A DNA stretch of 64,000 nucleotides from Chitinophaga pollutisoli. Its GTDB lineage: Bacteria; Bacteroidota; Bacteroidia; Chitinophagales; Chitinophagaceae. Of the stretch, positions 1-8,512 are shown piece after piece (position 1 is the first letter of the stretch; each line of letters begins with the position of its first letter). The stretch is from assembly GCF_038396755.1 (NCBI RefSeq), contig NZ_CP149822.1:620001-684000 (forward strand). Direction: 5' to 3'. The notes under the pieces are model-generated. The model saw only the letters and a program-made list of their open reading frames with translations. It did not search any database and was not told the DNA's origin. Position numbers and translations under genes: made by a program.

Positions 1-1438
1 TCAGGTTTTCGATAGTGGCTTTGGCGTCCTGCACCTGGTCTACTACTTCTTTTTCCTGCTGCCATTTCGATTTGAAAGTATTGCGTTCCTCACTGAGCCG
101 TGCGATTTCGGCGGCGAGCTCGCGCAGCTTGTCTTCGTCGTTTTCCCGTTTGATGGCTTCCCGTTCGATTTCCAGCTGGCGGATGCGGCGTTCCAGTTCG
201 TCGAGCTCTTCGGGCATGGAGTTCATCTCCAGGCGGAGCTTGGCGGCGGATTCGTCGATCAGGTCGATGGCTTTGTCGGGCAGGAAGCGGTCGGTGATAT
301 ACCGGTGCGAAAGTTCCACTGCGGCGATGATCGCTTCGTCGCGGATCAGTACGTGGTGGTGGTTTTCGTAGCGTTCCTTCAGGCCGCGGAGGATGGAGAT
401 GGCGTCGTCTACCGAGGGTTCGTCGATGAACACTTTCTGGAACCTCCGCTCGAGGGCTTTATCTTTTTCAAAATATTTCTGGTATTCGTTCAGCGTGGTG
501 GCGCCGATGGCCCGGAGCTCTCCTCTCGCCAGGGCGGGCTTCAGGATATTGGCCGCGTCCATCGCGCCTTCCATCGCGCCCGCACCGATGAGGGTGTGGA
601 TTTCGTCGATGAAGAGGATGATGTCGCCATTGGAATCGGCTACTTCTTTCACTACGGCTTTGAGTCTTTCTTCGAACTCGCCGCGGTATTTGGCGCCTGC
701 CATGAGCGCGCCCATGTCGAGGGCGTAAATGATTTTGTTGTGCAGGTTATCGGGCACGTCGCCGTTGATGATACGGTGCGCGAGCCCTTCCGCGATGGCT
801 GTTTTACCAACACCCGGTTCCCCGACGAGGATGGGGTTGTTTTTGGAACGGCGGCTGAGGATGTGGAGCGTACGGCGGATTTCCTCATCGCGCCCGATCA
901 CGGGATCAAGCTTGCCGGCGCGGGCCGATTCGTTGAGGTTCTTCGCGTATTTCTCCAGCGAATTGTATGTGGCGTCGGCCGTTTGACTGTTAACCGTCCC
1001 GCCTTTCCGCAGTTCCGTAAGGGCGGTTTTGAGGCCTTTTTCCGTCAGCCCCGCATTCTTCAGCAGTTTGGCGGTATCATCGCTGCCACCGAGGAGCCCC
1101 AGCAGGAGGTGCTCCACGCTCACGAATTCGTCTTTGAATTCCTTGATGCTGGCGCCTGCCCGCAGGATGGCGTTATTCGCCTCGCGGCTGAGCATTTGCC
1201 CGCCTTCCCCGCTGCTGATGGTGGGATAAGCCTGTATTTGCTCGTTGAGCTTGCCGTCGAGGAACCCCGTGTTCACGTCGTTCTTCTTCAGCAGGTATTC
1301 TATGCTGTTATCCTCGTCCTGCAGCAACGCTTTGAGAATGTGGCCGGTTTCAATTGCCGAATTCCGGTGATTGAACGCCAGCTGCTGCGCTTCCTGCAGC
1401 GTTTCCTGGGACTTGATGGTGAAGTTGTTTAGATTCAT
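1..1438 (-). CDS. clpB: ATP-dependent disaggregase ClpB (5' part, runs off the left edge)
   Basis: Cytoplasmic Hsp100 chaperone that, with DnaK, pulls proteins out of aggregates. The first 479 codons are present. Two Clp_N repeats occupy about residues 1-150. NBD1 carries Walker A GEPGVGKT (about 206-213) and Walker B with FIDEIHT (about 278-284). The coiled-coil middle domain begins before the edge ([14 protein letters not shown]). The start reads [15 protein letters not shown] and has a good AGGAG Shine-Dalgarno about 13 nt upstream, which is unusual for this phylum. The middle domain separates ClpB from ClpA and ClpC. The remaining NBD2 half lies outside the window. Confidence 0.96.
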   Translation of the reverse strand, partial: MNLNNFTIKSQETLQEAQQLAFNHRNSAIETGHILKALLQDEDNSIEYLLKKNDVNTGFLDGKLNEQIQAYPTISSGEGGQMLSREANNAILRAGASIKEFKDEFVSVEHLLLGLLGGSDDTAKLLKNAGLTEKGLKTALTELRKGGTVNSQTADATYNSLEKYAKNLNESARAGKLDPVIGRDEEIRRTLHILSRRSKNNPILVGEPGVGKTAIAEGLAHRIINGDVPDNLHNKIIYALDMGALMAGAKYRGEFEERLKAVVKEVADSNGDIILFIDEIHTLIGAGAMEGAMDAANILKPALARGELRAIGATTLNEYQKYFEKDKALERRFQKVFIDEPSVDDAISILRGLKERYENHHHVLIRDEAIIAAVELSHRYITDRFLPDKAIDLIDESAAKLRLEMNSMPEELDELERRIRQLEIEREAIKRENDEDKLRELAAEIARLSEERNTFKSKWQQEKEVVDQVQDAKATIENL

Positions 1439-1723
1439 AACTTGCTTTGTTCTCCTTTAGGTTAACGATTGGATTTTTGATTTGTTCAGATGAATCAAAT
1501 CCTGCACCAGTTGGAAAAATCAGCCAGGTTGACAGCATCTCCACGTGGCAACTGCATTATTTTCAGTTCATATGTAAAAAACCTGCTATTTTGTCTATTA
1601 CCTTCACCCTGAACATCTTATAAGGGCACTTGTGCAAAATCAGGCTTTATAATGAACCGTACCCTGCGAAAGCTGTTATACTTCAGTTACTTCCATATCG
1701 TCTCACCACCAAAACATGCATTT

Positions 1724-2974
1724 ATGGCGATTGACCTCATCGAAACCCTGAAGCAACTGTTCAACAACGAATTTTGCGGTAAGGCGGCGGCGCAGCTGGG
1801 GGAAAGCGAATCCGGCATACAAAAAGCACTGGGCGGCATTATTCCCACGGTTTTAACGGGCTTGCTGGCCAAAGCGGGGTCCGGCGAATCGGGTGGATTA
1901 ATGCATCTGCTGCACCAGGCCTCCGGCACGGATATTTCCCAGTTGACCAACGGTGGCGCCGGCATCCCCTCCGGATTGCTGGCAAAAGGCTCAGCGTTCC
2001 TGCAAACACTGTTCGGCGGCCGTTCCGGCGAGATTGCAGGGGCGGTGGCCCAATATGCGGGTATCCGCCCGCAATCGGCAGACACCTTGCTGCAGGCGGC
2101 GGCGCCCGCGGCGCTGGGCGTTGTGGGCAAGCACGCAGACACTGCCGGCCTGGGTGCCTCCGGGGTACTGGAACTACTCAACAGCCAAAAAGATAAAATA
2201 CTGGCCTCCGTGCCTTCCGGCCTCGGCCTCGCCGGCATCCTCGGCGTCGGCAGCCTGAGCGATATCGGCGCCCGCCTATCGTCGTTCACCGGCGCGTTCA
2301 AAAGCGCTGCCCGCACCCCGGGACACACCGTCCACGAATCCACCACTTCCGGCGGCAACCAGTGGATAACATGGCTCATCATCGCCATCGCCGCCATACT
2401 CTTGTTGTGGTGGCTGCTGCGCGGATGCGGCGCCAGAGAAACGATGACCGTCGTGGAATCCGACAGCATCACCATGATCGAAGACACCCACGCCACCGCG
2501 CCCGTTGCCCGCGAATCCATCAAAGTAACGCTGCCCGACGGCAAAGTGCTCGACGCCTACAAAGGTGGCATCGAAGACCAGCTCGTGCAATTCCTGCAAG
2601 ATCCCAATGCGGCTGCAGGGAAAGACGTATGGTTCGATTTCGATAACCTGAACTTCCACACCGGCTCCGCGGAAATCACGCCCGAAAGCCAGGTGCAGAT
2701 CAATAACCTCGCCGCCATCCTCAACGCTTTCCCGAAAGCGAAAATCAAGATCGGCGGGTATACCGACGCTACCGGGGATGCGAAGAAGAACCAGCAGCTG
2801 TCGCAGGAACGGGCCACCGCCGTGGTAACCGCCCTTGCTGCCGCCAATGTGAAGCCCGTGCAATTGCAGGGCGCGGAAGGCTACGGCAGTCAGTTCGCCA
2901 AAGCCGCGGCCGATGCGCCGGACGAAGAAAGGAAACTCGACCGCCGGATATCCGTGAGTGTGAGAGAGAAATAG
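1724..2974 (+). CDS. DUF937 and OmpA-like domain membrane protein
   Basis: A 416-residue protein with three parts. A cytoplasmic DUF937-like glycine- and alanine-rich region spans about residues 1-190. One transmembrane helix follows (ITWLIIAIAAILLLWWLL, about 214-231). The C-terminal OmpA-like peptidoglycan-binding domain (about 300-416) carries the typical IGGYTDATGDAKKNQQLSQ motif and ends in LDRRISV. It probably anchors the envelope to peptidoglycan; the role of DUF937 is unknown. I chose the ATG at 1724 (MAIDLIETLK) because it begins the conserved domain. An in-frame ATG at 1652 would add 24 poorly conserved residues, and neither start has a clear ribosome site. It stands alone, divergent from clpB. 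Confidence 0.85.
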   Translation: MAIDLIETLKQLFNNEFCGKAAAQLGESESGIQKALGGIIPTVLTGLLAKAGSGESGGLMHLLHQASGTDISQLTNGGAGIPSGLLAKGSAFLQTLFGGRSGEIAGAVAQYAGIRPQSADTLLQAAAPAALGVVGKHADTAGLGASGVLELLNSQKDKILASVPSGLGLAGILGVGSLSDIGARLSSFTGAFKSAARTPGHTVHESTTSGGNQWITWLIIAIAAILLLWWLLRGCGARETMTVVESDSITMIEDTHATAPVARESIKVTLPDGKVLDAYKGGIEDQLVQFLQDPNAAAGKDVWFDFDNLNFHTGSAEITPESQVQINNLAAILNAFPKAKIKIGGYTDATGDAKKNQQLSQERATAVVTALAAANVKPVQLQGAEGYGSQFAKAAADAPDEERKLDRRISVSVREK

Positions 2975-3001
2975 CCGTAATGCAAAAAGTACATACAAAC
3001 A

Positions 3002-3030
3002 GAAGGGCGCCCTTTTATGGGGCGCCCTTC
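3002..3030. terminator. Bidirectional terminator hairpin
   Basis: GAAGGGCGCCC and GGGCGCCCTTC form a perfect 11-bp stem around a short T-rich loop. It lies exactly between the convergent stops at 2974 and 3035, so it can serve both genes. Confidence 0.8.
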
Positions 3031-3034
3031 GCTA

Positions 3035-4951
3035 TTATGCTTCCTTTTTGACGAGCACGACCCTGTTTCGGTCAGACTTGTAGATTTGATTGAAAAACGC
3101 CTCCAGCTCCCCGTAATCCTTCGCGGGGAAGCGCCCCGCCTTCATCTCCAGGCGGCGCACATATAACAGGCGGTTACCTTCCACCGTTACTTTCGCGGAA
3201 TAACTGCCGAACGGCGAAGCCAGTTCCACCGGTGCGAACACCGACTCCGGCGTGTACCCCGCCGGCAGGATGATCTGGACGGTATCGGCGTCCTGGTAAG
3301 GCATGCGGAGATAAATATCGGTGGTGCGGCCCGATTCACCGGACAGCTTGTTGTTTCTCCGGTTGAGGATATTCGGCGTGATGAACAAACGCTTGCCGGT
3401 TATGGAGGCGTAATTGGGAACCGTCAGCTCCAGGGATTCCTTCATTTCCGGAACGGGCAAGGCGCCGGCCGTTGCTGTATACTCCAGCCGGCTGATATCG
3501 AAGCTGGGCAGGTTGAGCCTTTTTTTCAGCACTTCCAGTTGCTTTTCCTTATTGAGGTAATTCACGAGTCCGTGGTAATCGTCCTGCTGCAGCCCGGTGT
3601 ACCGCGTATGGCAGTGTACTTTCAGGTTCCCCGCTTCATCCGCTTCCGCGGTGATCATCCGGTGCTGAAGGTTCTGGGCGGCGGGGTATGCCGGCGTGCG
3701 CACGAGTTTGCCGCCCTGTTCGGTGATGAGCAGTACGGGCCGGTCGTTGGTGAAGCTCCCCAGGTATCCCGCGGGCGCGGTTTGGCTGGTGCATTCCAGC
3801 CAGGTGGTATCTTTCGCGCCGGGTACGCACAGGATGATGTGGTTGAACTGGTCTACCGTGAAGTCTTCCATAAAATCCGTTTCACCGTCGCCCGCATGCA
3901 CGAGCGTGTAATGCGAGCGGATGCCCGCTTCCGCCAGCAGTGATTTCATATAATTCGCCAGCGCTTTGCAATCGCCATAGCCTTTGGTGGCCACGTAAGT
4001 GGCATCGAAGGGCTGCCAGCCGCCGATACCCAGCTGGATGCTGATGTAGCGGGTGTTTTTTTGCATGTATTCGTAGAGGATGCGGATCTTCTCCCCGTCG
4101 GTTTTCGCGTTGGCGGTAAGCTGCGCCACGGTGGCTTTGATGTTGGCCGGCAGCACGTCGCGCCCCTGGTTGAGCGTAGCCTGGAAGCGGCCGAAGTTTT
4201 CCCAGGTGCTCATATCGCCATCGTATTCCGCGAACGAGAATTTGCCGGGCGCGAGGTATACGACGGTGCTGCGGTCGCGCAGGGGGCCGGTATAGGGCTC
4301 TTCCTGCATGGCGGCGATATTCTTCACCTCCCATACCAGCTGCTTCCCTCCTTTCTCCGCCTTCTGTTCAGGATTGCCAACGTATTGATATTGCCGGAAA
4401 CGCAGATCGAAGCCCTCGGGCACGCTCACTTCCATCCGGCTATGTTCCACGGCGTACTGGTAACTACCCTGCGGCACCCAGCGCGGCATGCTGGCCGTGA
4501 AGCGGTTGCGGTATTCAATTTCGTAAGTGACCGTGTAAGGATATACTTTGTGGTAGAAATTATGGGTTTTCATGCGGCCGTCGTCCATGAGGTTGTTATC
4601 GCTCACTGCACTCTGGTCGCGCACTTCGCTTTGCTTCAATTTGCGCAGCTGGTTGCCCTGCGCGTCGTAGAGCGCGCCGGAGATGTCTTTGATCTCACGG
4701 AATTTGTCGTAATACTCCTGCAACCCCGAAAACTTGTCGCCGTTTTCGTTCAGGATGGTGATGGCGATGTGATGTACATACCTGACATCCCGCGTGCCGC
4801 TGATCTTTACCGACAGCAGTTCGTACCGCTGCACGGCCACGGCGTTTTCCATCAGCGCTGCCGGGATGGCGCTCACCGGGTACTGGGGCCCCGCGGCGCT
4901 GGCGGTCATCACCGCCAATAGTAATGTGATAAGATTGAATATCCGGATCAT
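3035..4951 (-). CDS. DUF3857 / transglutaminase-like exported protein
   Basis: A 638-residue protein with a signal peptide (MIRIFNLITLLLAVMTASAA). An N-terminal DUF3857 domain is followed by a transglutaminase-like core. The core keeps a plausible Cys (GYGDCKALANYM) and His (QFNHIIL), so it may be catalytically competent, unlike its upstream neighbour. A beta-rich C-terminal domain follows. The substrate is unknown; family members are periplasmic or secreted and often come in tandem in Bacteroidota. I chose the ATG at 4951 because the signal peptide starts there; an in-frame TTG at 4972 is less likely. The 5' end overlaps the long C-terminal extension of the upstream gene, and the two form an operon. 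Confidence 0.85.
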   Translation of the reverse strand: MIRIFNLITLLLAVMTASAAGPQYPVSAIPAALMENAVAVQRYELLSVKISGTRDVRYVHHIAITILNENGDKFSGLQEYYDKFREIKDISGALYDAQGNQLRKLKQSEVRDQSAVSDNNLMDDGRMKTHNFYHKVYPYTVTYEIEYRNRFTASMPRWVPQGSYQYAVEHSRMEVSVPEGFDLRFRQYQYVGNPEQKAEKGGKQLVWEVKNIAAMQEEPYTGPLRDRSTVVYLAPGKFSFAEYDGDMSTWENFGRFQATLNQGRDVLPANIKATVAQLTANAKTDGEKIRILYEYMQKNTRYISIQLGIGGWQPFDATYVATKGYGDCKALANYMKSLLAEAGIRSHYTLVHAGDGETDFMEDFTVDQFNHIILCVPGAKDTTWLECTSQTAPAGYLGSFTNDRPVLLITEQGGKLVRTPAYPAAQNLQHRMITAEADEAGNLKVHCHTRYTGLQQDDYHGLVNYLNKEKQLEVLKKRLNLPSFDISRLEYTATAGALPVPEMKESLELTVPNYASITGKRLFITPNILNRRNNKLSGESGRTTDIYLRMPYQDADTVQIILPAGYTPESVFAPVELASPFGSYSAKVTVEGNRLLYVRRLEMKAGRFPAKDYGELEAFFNQIYKSDRNRVVLVKKEA

Positions 4952-6965
4952 GCTTTTTCTTCTTGATGACAATTTGCTCGGCGTGCTTTTTCACAACAAC
5001 GTCGAAAAATTCGCGCAGCGGCTGATAGTCTTCAGCTTCATATAAGGCGCGGTTGAACTTCAGGCGGGAGCGCATCATGATGGAATTTCCCTGCACCTGT
5101 ACGAGATACTGGAAAACCCCTTCTCCGTCGTTGAATTTGACGATGGTGGATTTCGGCGTTTCCTCCACCACGCAGTCTTCGGGCAGCTGGAGCGTCATGG
5201 TATAATTATAATCCGTCACCGCCGGCATCTCTATGGGATACCTGCGTTCCTGCGATTTGAAGGGGTTGTTGCGCAAGGATTCGGAAAACATCGGTTGCAG
5301 GTAGATCATCCCCGATTCGTCTTGCTCACCGAGCTTGAAATCATAATCCACCACCAGCTGGTTGCTGTAATTTTCCAGCTCCCTCAACTCCGCGTTCGAC
5401 ATTTCGATTTCCGTCACAAATCCCTTGGCCAGGTCCTTGAAGAACGCATCTTTCCCTTTTTCCCGGATGCGGGCGCGGGCATCGTAGGATTCAAACAAAG
5501 TGTATTGCTTTTGGAAGTGCCCTTTCAACCGGCCTTTGTCATCCGGCGAAATAAAGATGCCGGTCACCGACTTTTCAAACAGCGAATCCGCTTCGAACAT
5601 CAACAGGTCGGCCGAGACGTTCACTTTCCGCGCGGGCCCGTTATAACAGGACGCGTGCAGGTTCCCGAAGCCCAGGAAAGGCCGCGTGGCGTCGAGGAAA
5701 TATTCCGTATCGTCCACATTCACGCTAACGATGGTGTAGTTAAGCTTGCTGCGGATGGGATACATGGCGTACATCTTCCCGTAATCGCGGGTACTGAGGA
5801 GCACGGGATAGGCTTCCAGCCCGGCTTCGCGGAGCATCGCGGTGAGCAGCATGTTGATGTCGACAACGTTGCCGTTCTTTTTATTGAAAGTGGTTTTGAG
5901 CGACTGGCTCTTCCACAGCGACGAATAATCGGTGCAGGTATAGTTATCGCGGACAAACGCGAAAACCTGTTCGGCTTTTTCTTTCGGGGAAGCGGCCCCT
6001 GCGGCGAGACGCTTCACTTCATCCGATAGATAATTATTCGCGCGGGCCAGTTCACCGGAATAATCGTCGTCTTTCCCCAGTTCTTCCATCATCTTCGGCC
6101 AGGTGCTCATAATGTTGCGCACCGGCGATTCGGGGAACCGGATGGAAGACAGCTGGAATTCGATATAGCTGACGTAATTGCGGAGCGTGGTGATGTAACT
6201 TTCCTCCTTCAGCGGCGGCACGTCTTTCATCACCCAACGATGCGTGGTGATCCCCGGCGTTACGGAAACGTGCCTCGAGGGCGCGGAGGGAGTAGCGCCC
6301 TGGATGTTGAAGCTGAAGGTTCTCCGGGAATCTTTTGAATTCTTGATATGGAAAGGATGGTATCCCTGGCTGAGGAACAGGTATTCGTAGTATTCCGGCA
6401 GCGAAACTTCATATTCGCTCCACAGCACGGGCATATCCACGCTCTGGAAGGCCCAGGGCCGCAGGTACATGGGGAATTCGGAATTGATCGAATACGAATA
6501 CTCGATAATGGTGCCTTCCTTTACCGCCGGCAGGGTGAATTTTTTGCGGATGGTGTTGCGGTCGACCTTTTCGGTGAATACGGCCTTGCTTTCCAGCCTG
6601 GTTTCCACCACTTTGCCATCTTCCAGGTTATAGGAACAGGCTTTGAGGTTGGCCATGGCTTCCTCATTGCTCCCCTGGAAGTGCAGGTCGATGGATACAT
6701 TCGCTTTGTCGTAGGCGCTTTTGCGGAGGATGTGGATGCGGCGGTGAATTTTGAACACCTGGATAAACTGGTCGCGGCCGGACTCGAACTCGGAAGCCCC
6801 CACATCCGCCAGCACCACGGCAGCGGCGCCGGTATCAATGTCGTACCGGGTTTTGAAGTCTTCGGGGCTGACTTTCCCATATTTGACGGGTGTTTTGTCC
6901 TGTGCGGCCAGCATGAGGGCCCAGGTCATCAGGAAGGGAAATAAGACAACAGATTTTAGTTGCAT
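4695..6965 (-). CDS. DUF3857 / transglutaminase-like exported protein with readthrough tail
   Basis: A 756-codon frame with a signal peptide (MQLKSVVLFPFLMTWALMLAAQ), a DUF3857 domain, and a transglutaminase-like fold near residues 310-400. The usual catalytic Cys position reads GNVVDINMLL, so the fold is probably non-catalytic. Recognisable family sequence ends near residue 670 (EQIVIKKKK). The last roughly 85 residues, rich in Arg and Gly, are an out-of-frame reading of the start of the next gene. One extra A in the AAGAAGAAAAAG tract would end the protein at a TGA overlapping the next ATG (ATGA), the usual coupled arrangement. The extension is therefore probably an indel or sequence error and not a real domain. 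Confidence 0.8.
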   Translation of the reverse strand: MQLKSVVLFPFLMTWALMLAAQDKTPVKYGKVSPEDFKTRYDIDTGAAAVVLADVGASEFESGRDQFIQVFKIHRRIHILRKSAYDKANVSIDLHFQGSNEEAMANLKACSYNLEDGKVVETRLESKAVFTEKVDRNTIRKKFTLPAVKEGTIIEYSYSINSEFPMYLRPWAFQSVDMPVLWSEYEVSLPEYYEYLFLSQGYHPFHIKNSKDSRRTFSFNIQGATPSAPSRHVSVTPGITTHRWVMKDVPPLKEESYITTLRNYVSYIEFQLSSIRFPESPVRNIMSTWPKMMEELGKDDDYSGELARANNYLSDEVKRLAAGAASPKEKAEQVFAFVRDNYTCTDYSSLWKSQSLKTTFNKKNGNVVDINMLLTAMLREAGLEAYPVLLSTRDYGKMYAMYPIRSKLNYTIVSVNVDDTEYFLDATRPFLGFGNLHASCYNGPARKVNVSADLLMFEADSLFEKSVTGIFISPDDKGRLKGHFQKQYTLFESYDARARIREKGKDAFFKDLAKGFVTEIEMSNAELRELENYSNQLVVDYDFKLGEQDESGMIYLQPMFSESLRNNPFKSQERRYPIEMPAVTDYNYTMTLQLPEDCVVEETPKSTIVKFNDGEGVFQYLVQVQGNSIMMRSRLKFNRALYEAEDYQPLREFFDVVVKKHAEQIVIKKKKHDPDIQSYHITIGGDDRQRRGAPVPGERHPGSADGKRRGRAAVRTAVGKDQRHAGCQVCTSHRHHHPERKRRQVFGVAGVLRQIP

Positions 6966-7117
6966 TACAATGAACTTAGGTATACGGGTTATTAATGAAA
7001 CAGAATAAAATTATACATTTTCTTCACCGGAAGTTTATTCCGGCTAAAATAATCTTGTTCCGCCCATGCCAGATGGCGGGAAACCATGGTTTCCATAAGA
7101 TACGGCCCGGAAAATTG

Positions 7118-7125
7118 TAATTTTG
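7118..7125 (+). promoter_or_regulatory. Possible -7 promoter box for queG
   Basis: TAATTTTG matches the Bacteroidota -7 consensus TAnnTTTG and ends about 10 nt before the queG ATG, so the leader would be very short. I see no convincing -33 TTG element at the expected spacing, so this is tentative. Confidence 0.3.
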
Positions 7126-7134
7126 CGGGCAGAG

Positions 7135-8070
7135 ATGCAGCAATTGGATAATAATACGGTGTTCGTCAAGCAGTTGGCGCGGGAGCTGGGGTTCGACCAT
7201 TGCGGGATCGCGAAGGCGGAACAGCTGAGCGACGACGCTTTCCGTTTGGAGCAGTGGCTCAACCGCGGCATGCACGGGGGGATGCAGTACATGGAGAATT
7301 ATTTCGACAAGCGCATCGACCCGCGGCTGCTGGTCGACGGAGCGCAGTCGGTGATTACCCTGTTGCTGAATTACTTTCCGCAGGAGCGCCAGCGCCCGGA
7401 TGCGCCGCAGGTGGCCAAATACGCCTACGGGAACGATTACCACGACGTGATCCGGGAGAAGCTCAACAGCATGCTGGCAAGGATGCGGGAGGAATGGGGA
7501 GATGTGCAGGGCCGGGGGTTCGTGGATTCCGCGCCCGTCCTCGAACGCGCCTGGGCGCAGCGGAGCGGGCTGGGATGGATCGGCAAAAACGGGAACCTCA
7601 TCCATAAGCAAGCCGGTTCTTTCTTCTTTATCGCCACCCTCATCGTTGACATCCCGCTGGTGTACGACAGCGCCGCCGGTGATTACTGCGGCAGCTGTAC
7701 CCGCTGCCTCGACGCCTGCCCTACCGGCGCCCTTGTTTCCCCCACCGTGGTCGACGGCAGCCGTTGCATTTCCTATTACACGATTGAATTGAAGGACGCC
7801 CTCATCCCCGATAAGCTCCAGGGCCAGTTCAACGACTGGATGTTCGGCTGCGACATTTGCCAGGACGTATGCCCCTGGAACCGCTTCTCCAAAGCCAATA
7901 CCGAAACCGCCTTCACCCCCATCCCCGAAATCCTCAATTTCTCCAATTCGCAGTGGGAAGAACTGACCGAGGAAGAGTTCAGGCGCATTTTCCGCAAAAG
8001 CCCCCTCAAAAGAAGCAAATTCGCCGGCATCCGCAGGAACCTTCAATTCCTCCAACCTCCCACAACATAA
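7135..8070 (+). CDS. queG: Epoxyqueuosine reductase QueG
   Basis: A 311-residue cytoplasmic enzyme for the last step of queuosine synthesis, reducing epoxyqueuosine to queuosine in tRNA anticodons with cobalamin and two [4Fe-4S] clusters. Both cluster motifs are present: CGSCTRCLDACP, and CDICQDVCPWN near the C-terminus. The conserved Asp region DSAPVLERAWA is also visible. It lacks the C-terminal HEAT domain of longer homologues, which is common. I chose the ATG at 7135 (MQQLDNNT); the upstream in-frame TTG at 7123 overlaps the putative promoter box. It is divergent from the DUF3857 pair. Confidence 0.95.
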   Translation: MQQLDNNTVFVKQLARELGFDHCGIAKAEQLSDDAFRLEQWLNRGMHGGMQYMENYFDKRIDPRLLVDGAQSVITLLLNYFPQERQRPDAPQVAKYAYGNDYHDVIREKLNSMLARMREEWGDVQGRGFVDSAPVLERAWAQRSGLGWIGKNGNLIHKQAGSFFFIATLIVDIPLVYDSAAGDYCGSCTRCLDACPTGALVSPTVVDGSRCISYYTIELKDALIPDKLQGQFNDWMFGCDICQDVCPWNRFSKANTETAFTPIPEILNFSNSQWEELTEEEFRRIFRKSPLKRSKFAGIRRNLQFLQPPTT

Positions 8071-8170
8071 GGAGCTCCAGTCTTAAAGTCCCAGCTGCAT
8101 TCGCTTATCGTATTTCATTCAAAATGAACGTATTATCTCCAAAATATGGCCAACTGCAGGCATCAGCCAT

Positions 8171-8420
8171 GATGCTGACATCCTACTGACATCCTTCAAT
8201 GATCCTCCAAGGGTGTCCAATGCTAGCTTAGGTTTGAGGGTGTTTGCTTAAAGGATGACTGAAGGATCATTGGAGGATTGCTGAAAGTAGGAGCTCAAAC
8301 GCTGCTGACATCCTACTGCCATCCTTCGTTCATCCTTCGAACGTGTTCGCTCGTGGTACGGGTTTGAGGGTGTTTGAACGAAGGTTGAACGAAGGATGAA
8401 CGAAGGATGAACGAAGGATG
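8171..8420. repeat. Two tandem composite inverted-repeat units
   Basis: Two related units lie side by side at about 8171-8280 and 8301-8420. Each starts with GCTGACATCCTACTG and has a GGTTTGAGGGTGTTTG core. Each ends in an arm rich in GAAGGAT that is complementary to CATCCTTC motifs in its left arm. In the second unit the right arm holds four 11-nt repeats (GAACGAAGGAT type, 8376-8419). The block sits between convergent queG and the 8513 gene, with no coding potential. This looks like a REP/BIME-type or mobile palindromic repeat family, but I cannot see other copies within the window. Confidence 0.75.
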
Positions 8421-8425
8421 GCAAA

Positions 8426-8455
8426 GAAAAAGCGGAACAGATGCCCCGCTTTTTC
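8426..8455. terminator. Terminator hairpin
   Basis: GAAAAAGCGG pairs with CCGCTTTTTC in a perfect 10-bp stem. It lies downstream of the minus-strand 8513 gene and of the repeat block, between convergent genes, and could act in both directions. Confidence 0.7.
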
Positions 8456-8512
8456 ATTTGTATAGCTGTCGCTATTCACCCTGGAAGGAGTGAAAGCGAC
8501 AAAGAGGATGGC

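Noticed and set aside
305..1432. 375-codon plus-strand ORF opposite clpB
   Set aside because: Antisense shadow of ClpB in GC-rich DNA; the minus strand carries all ClpB motifs.
8171..8420. CRISPR array
   Set aside because: The 11-nt repeats are contiguous with no spacers, and no cas gene is present.
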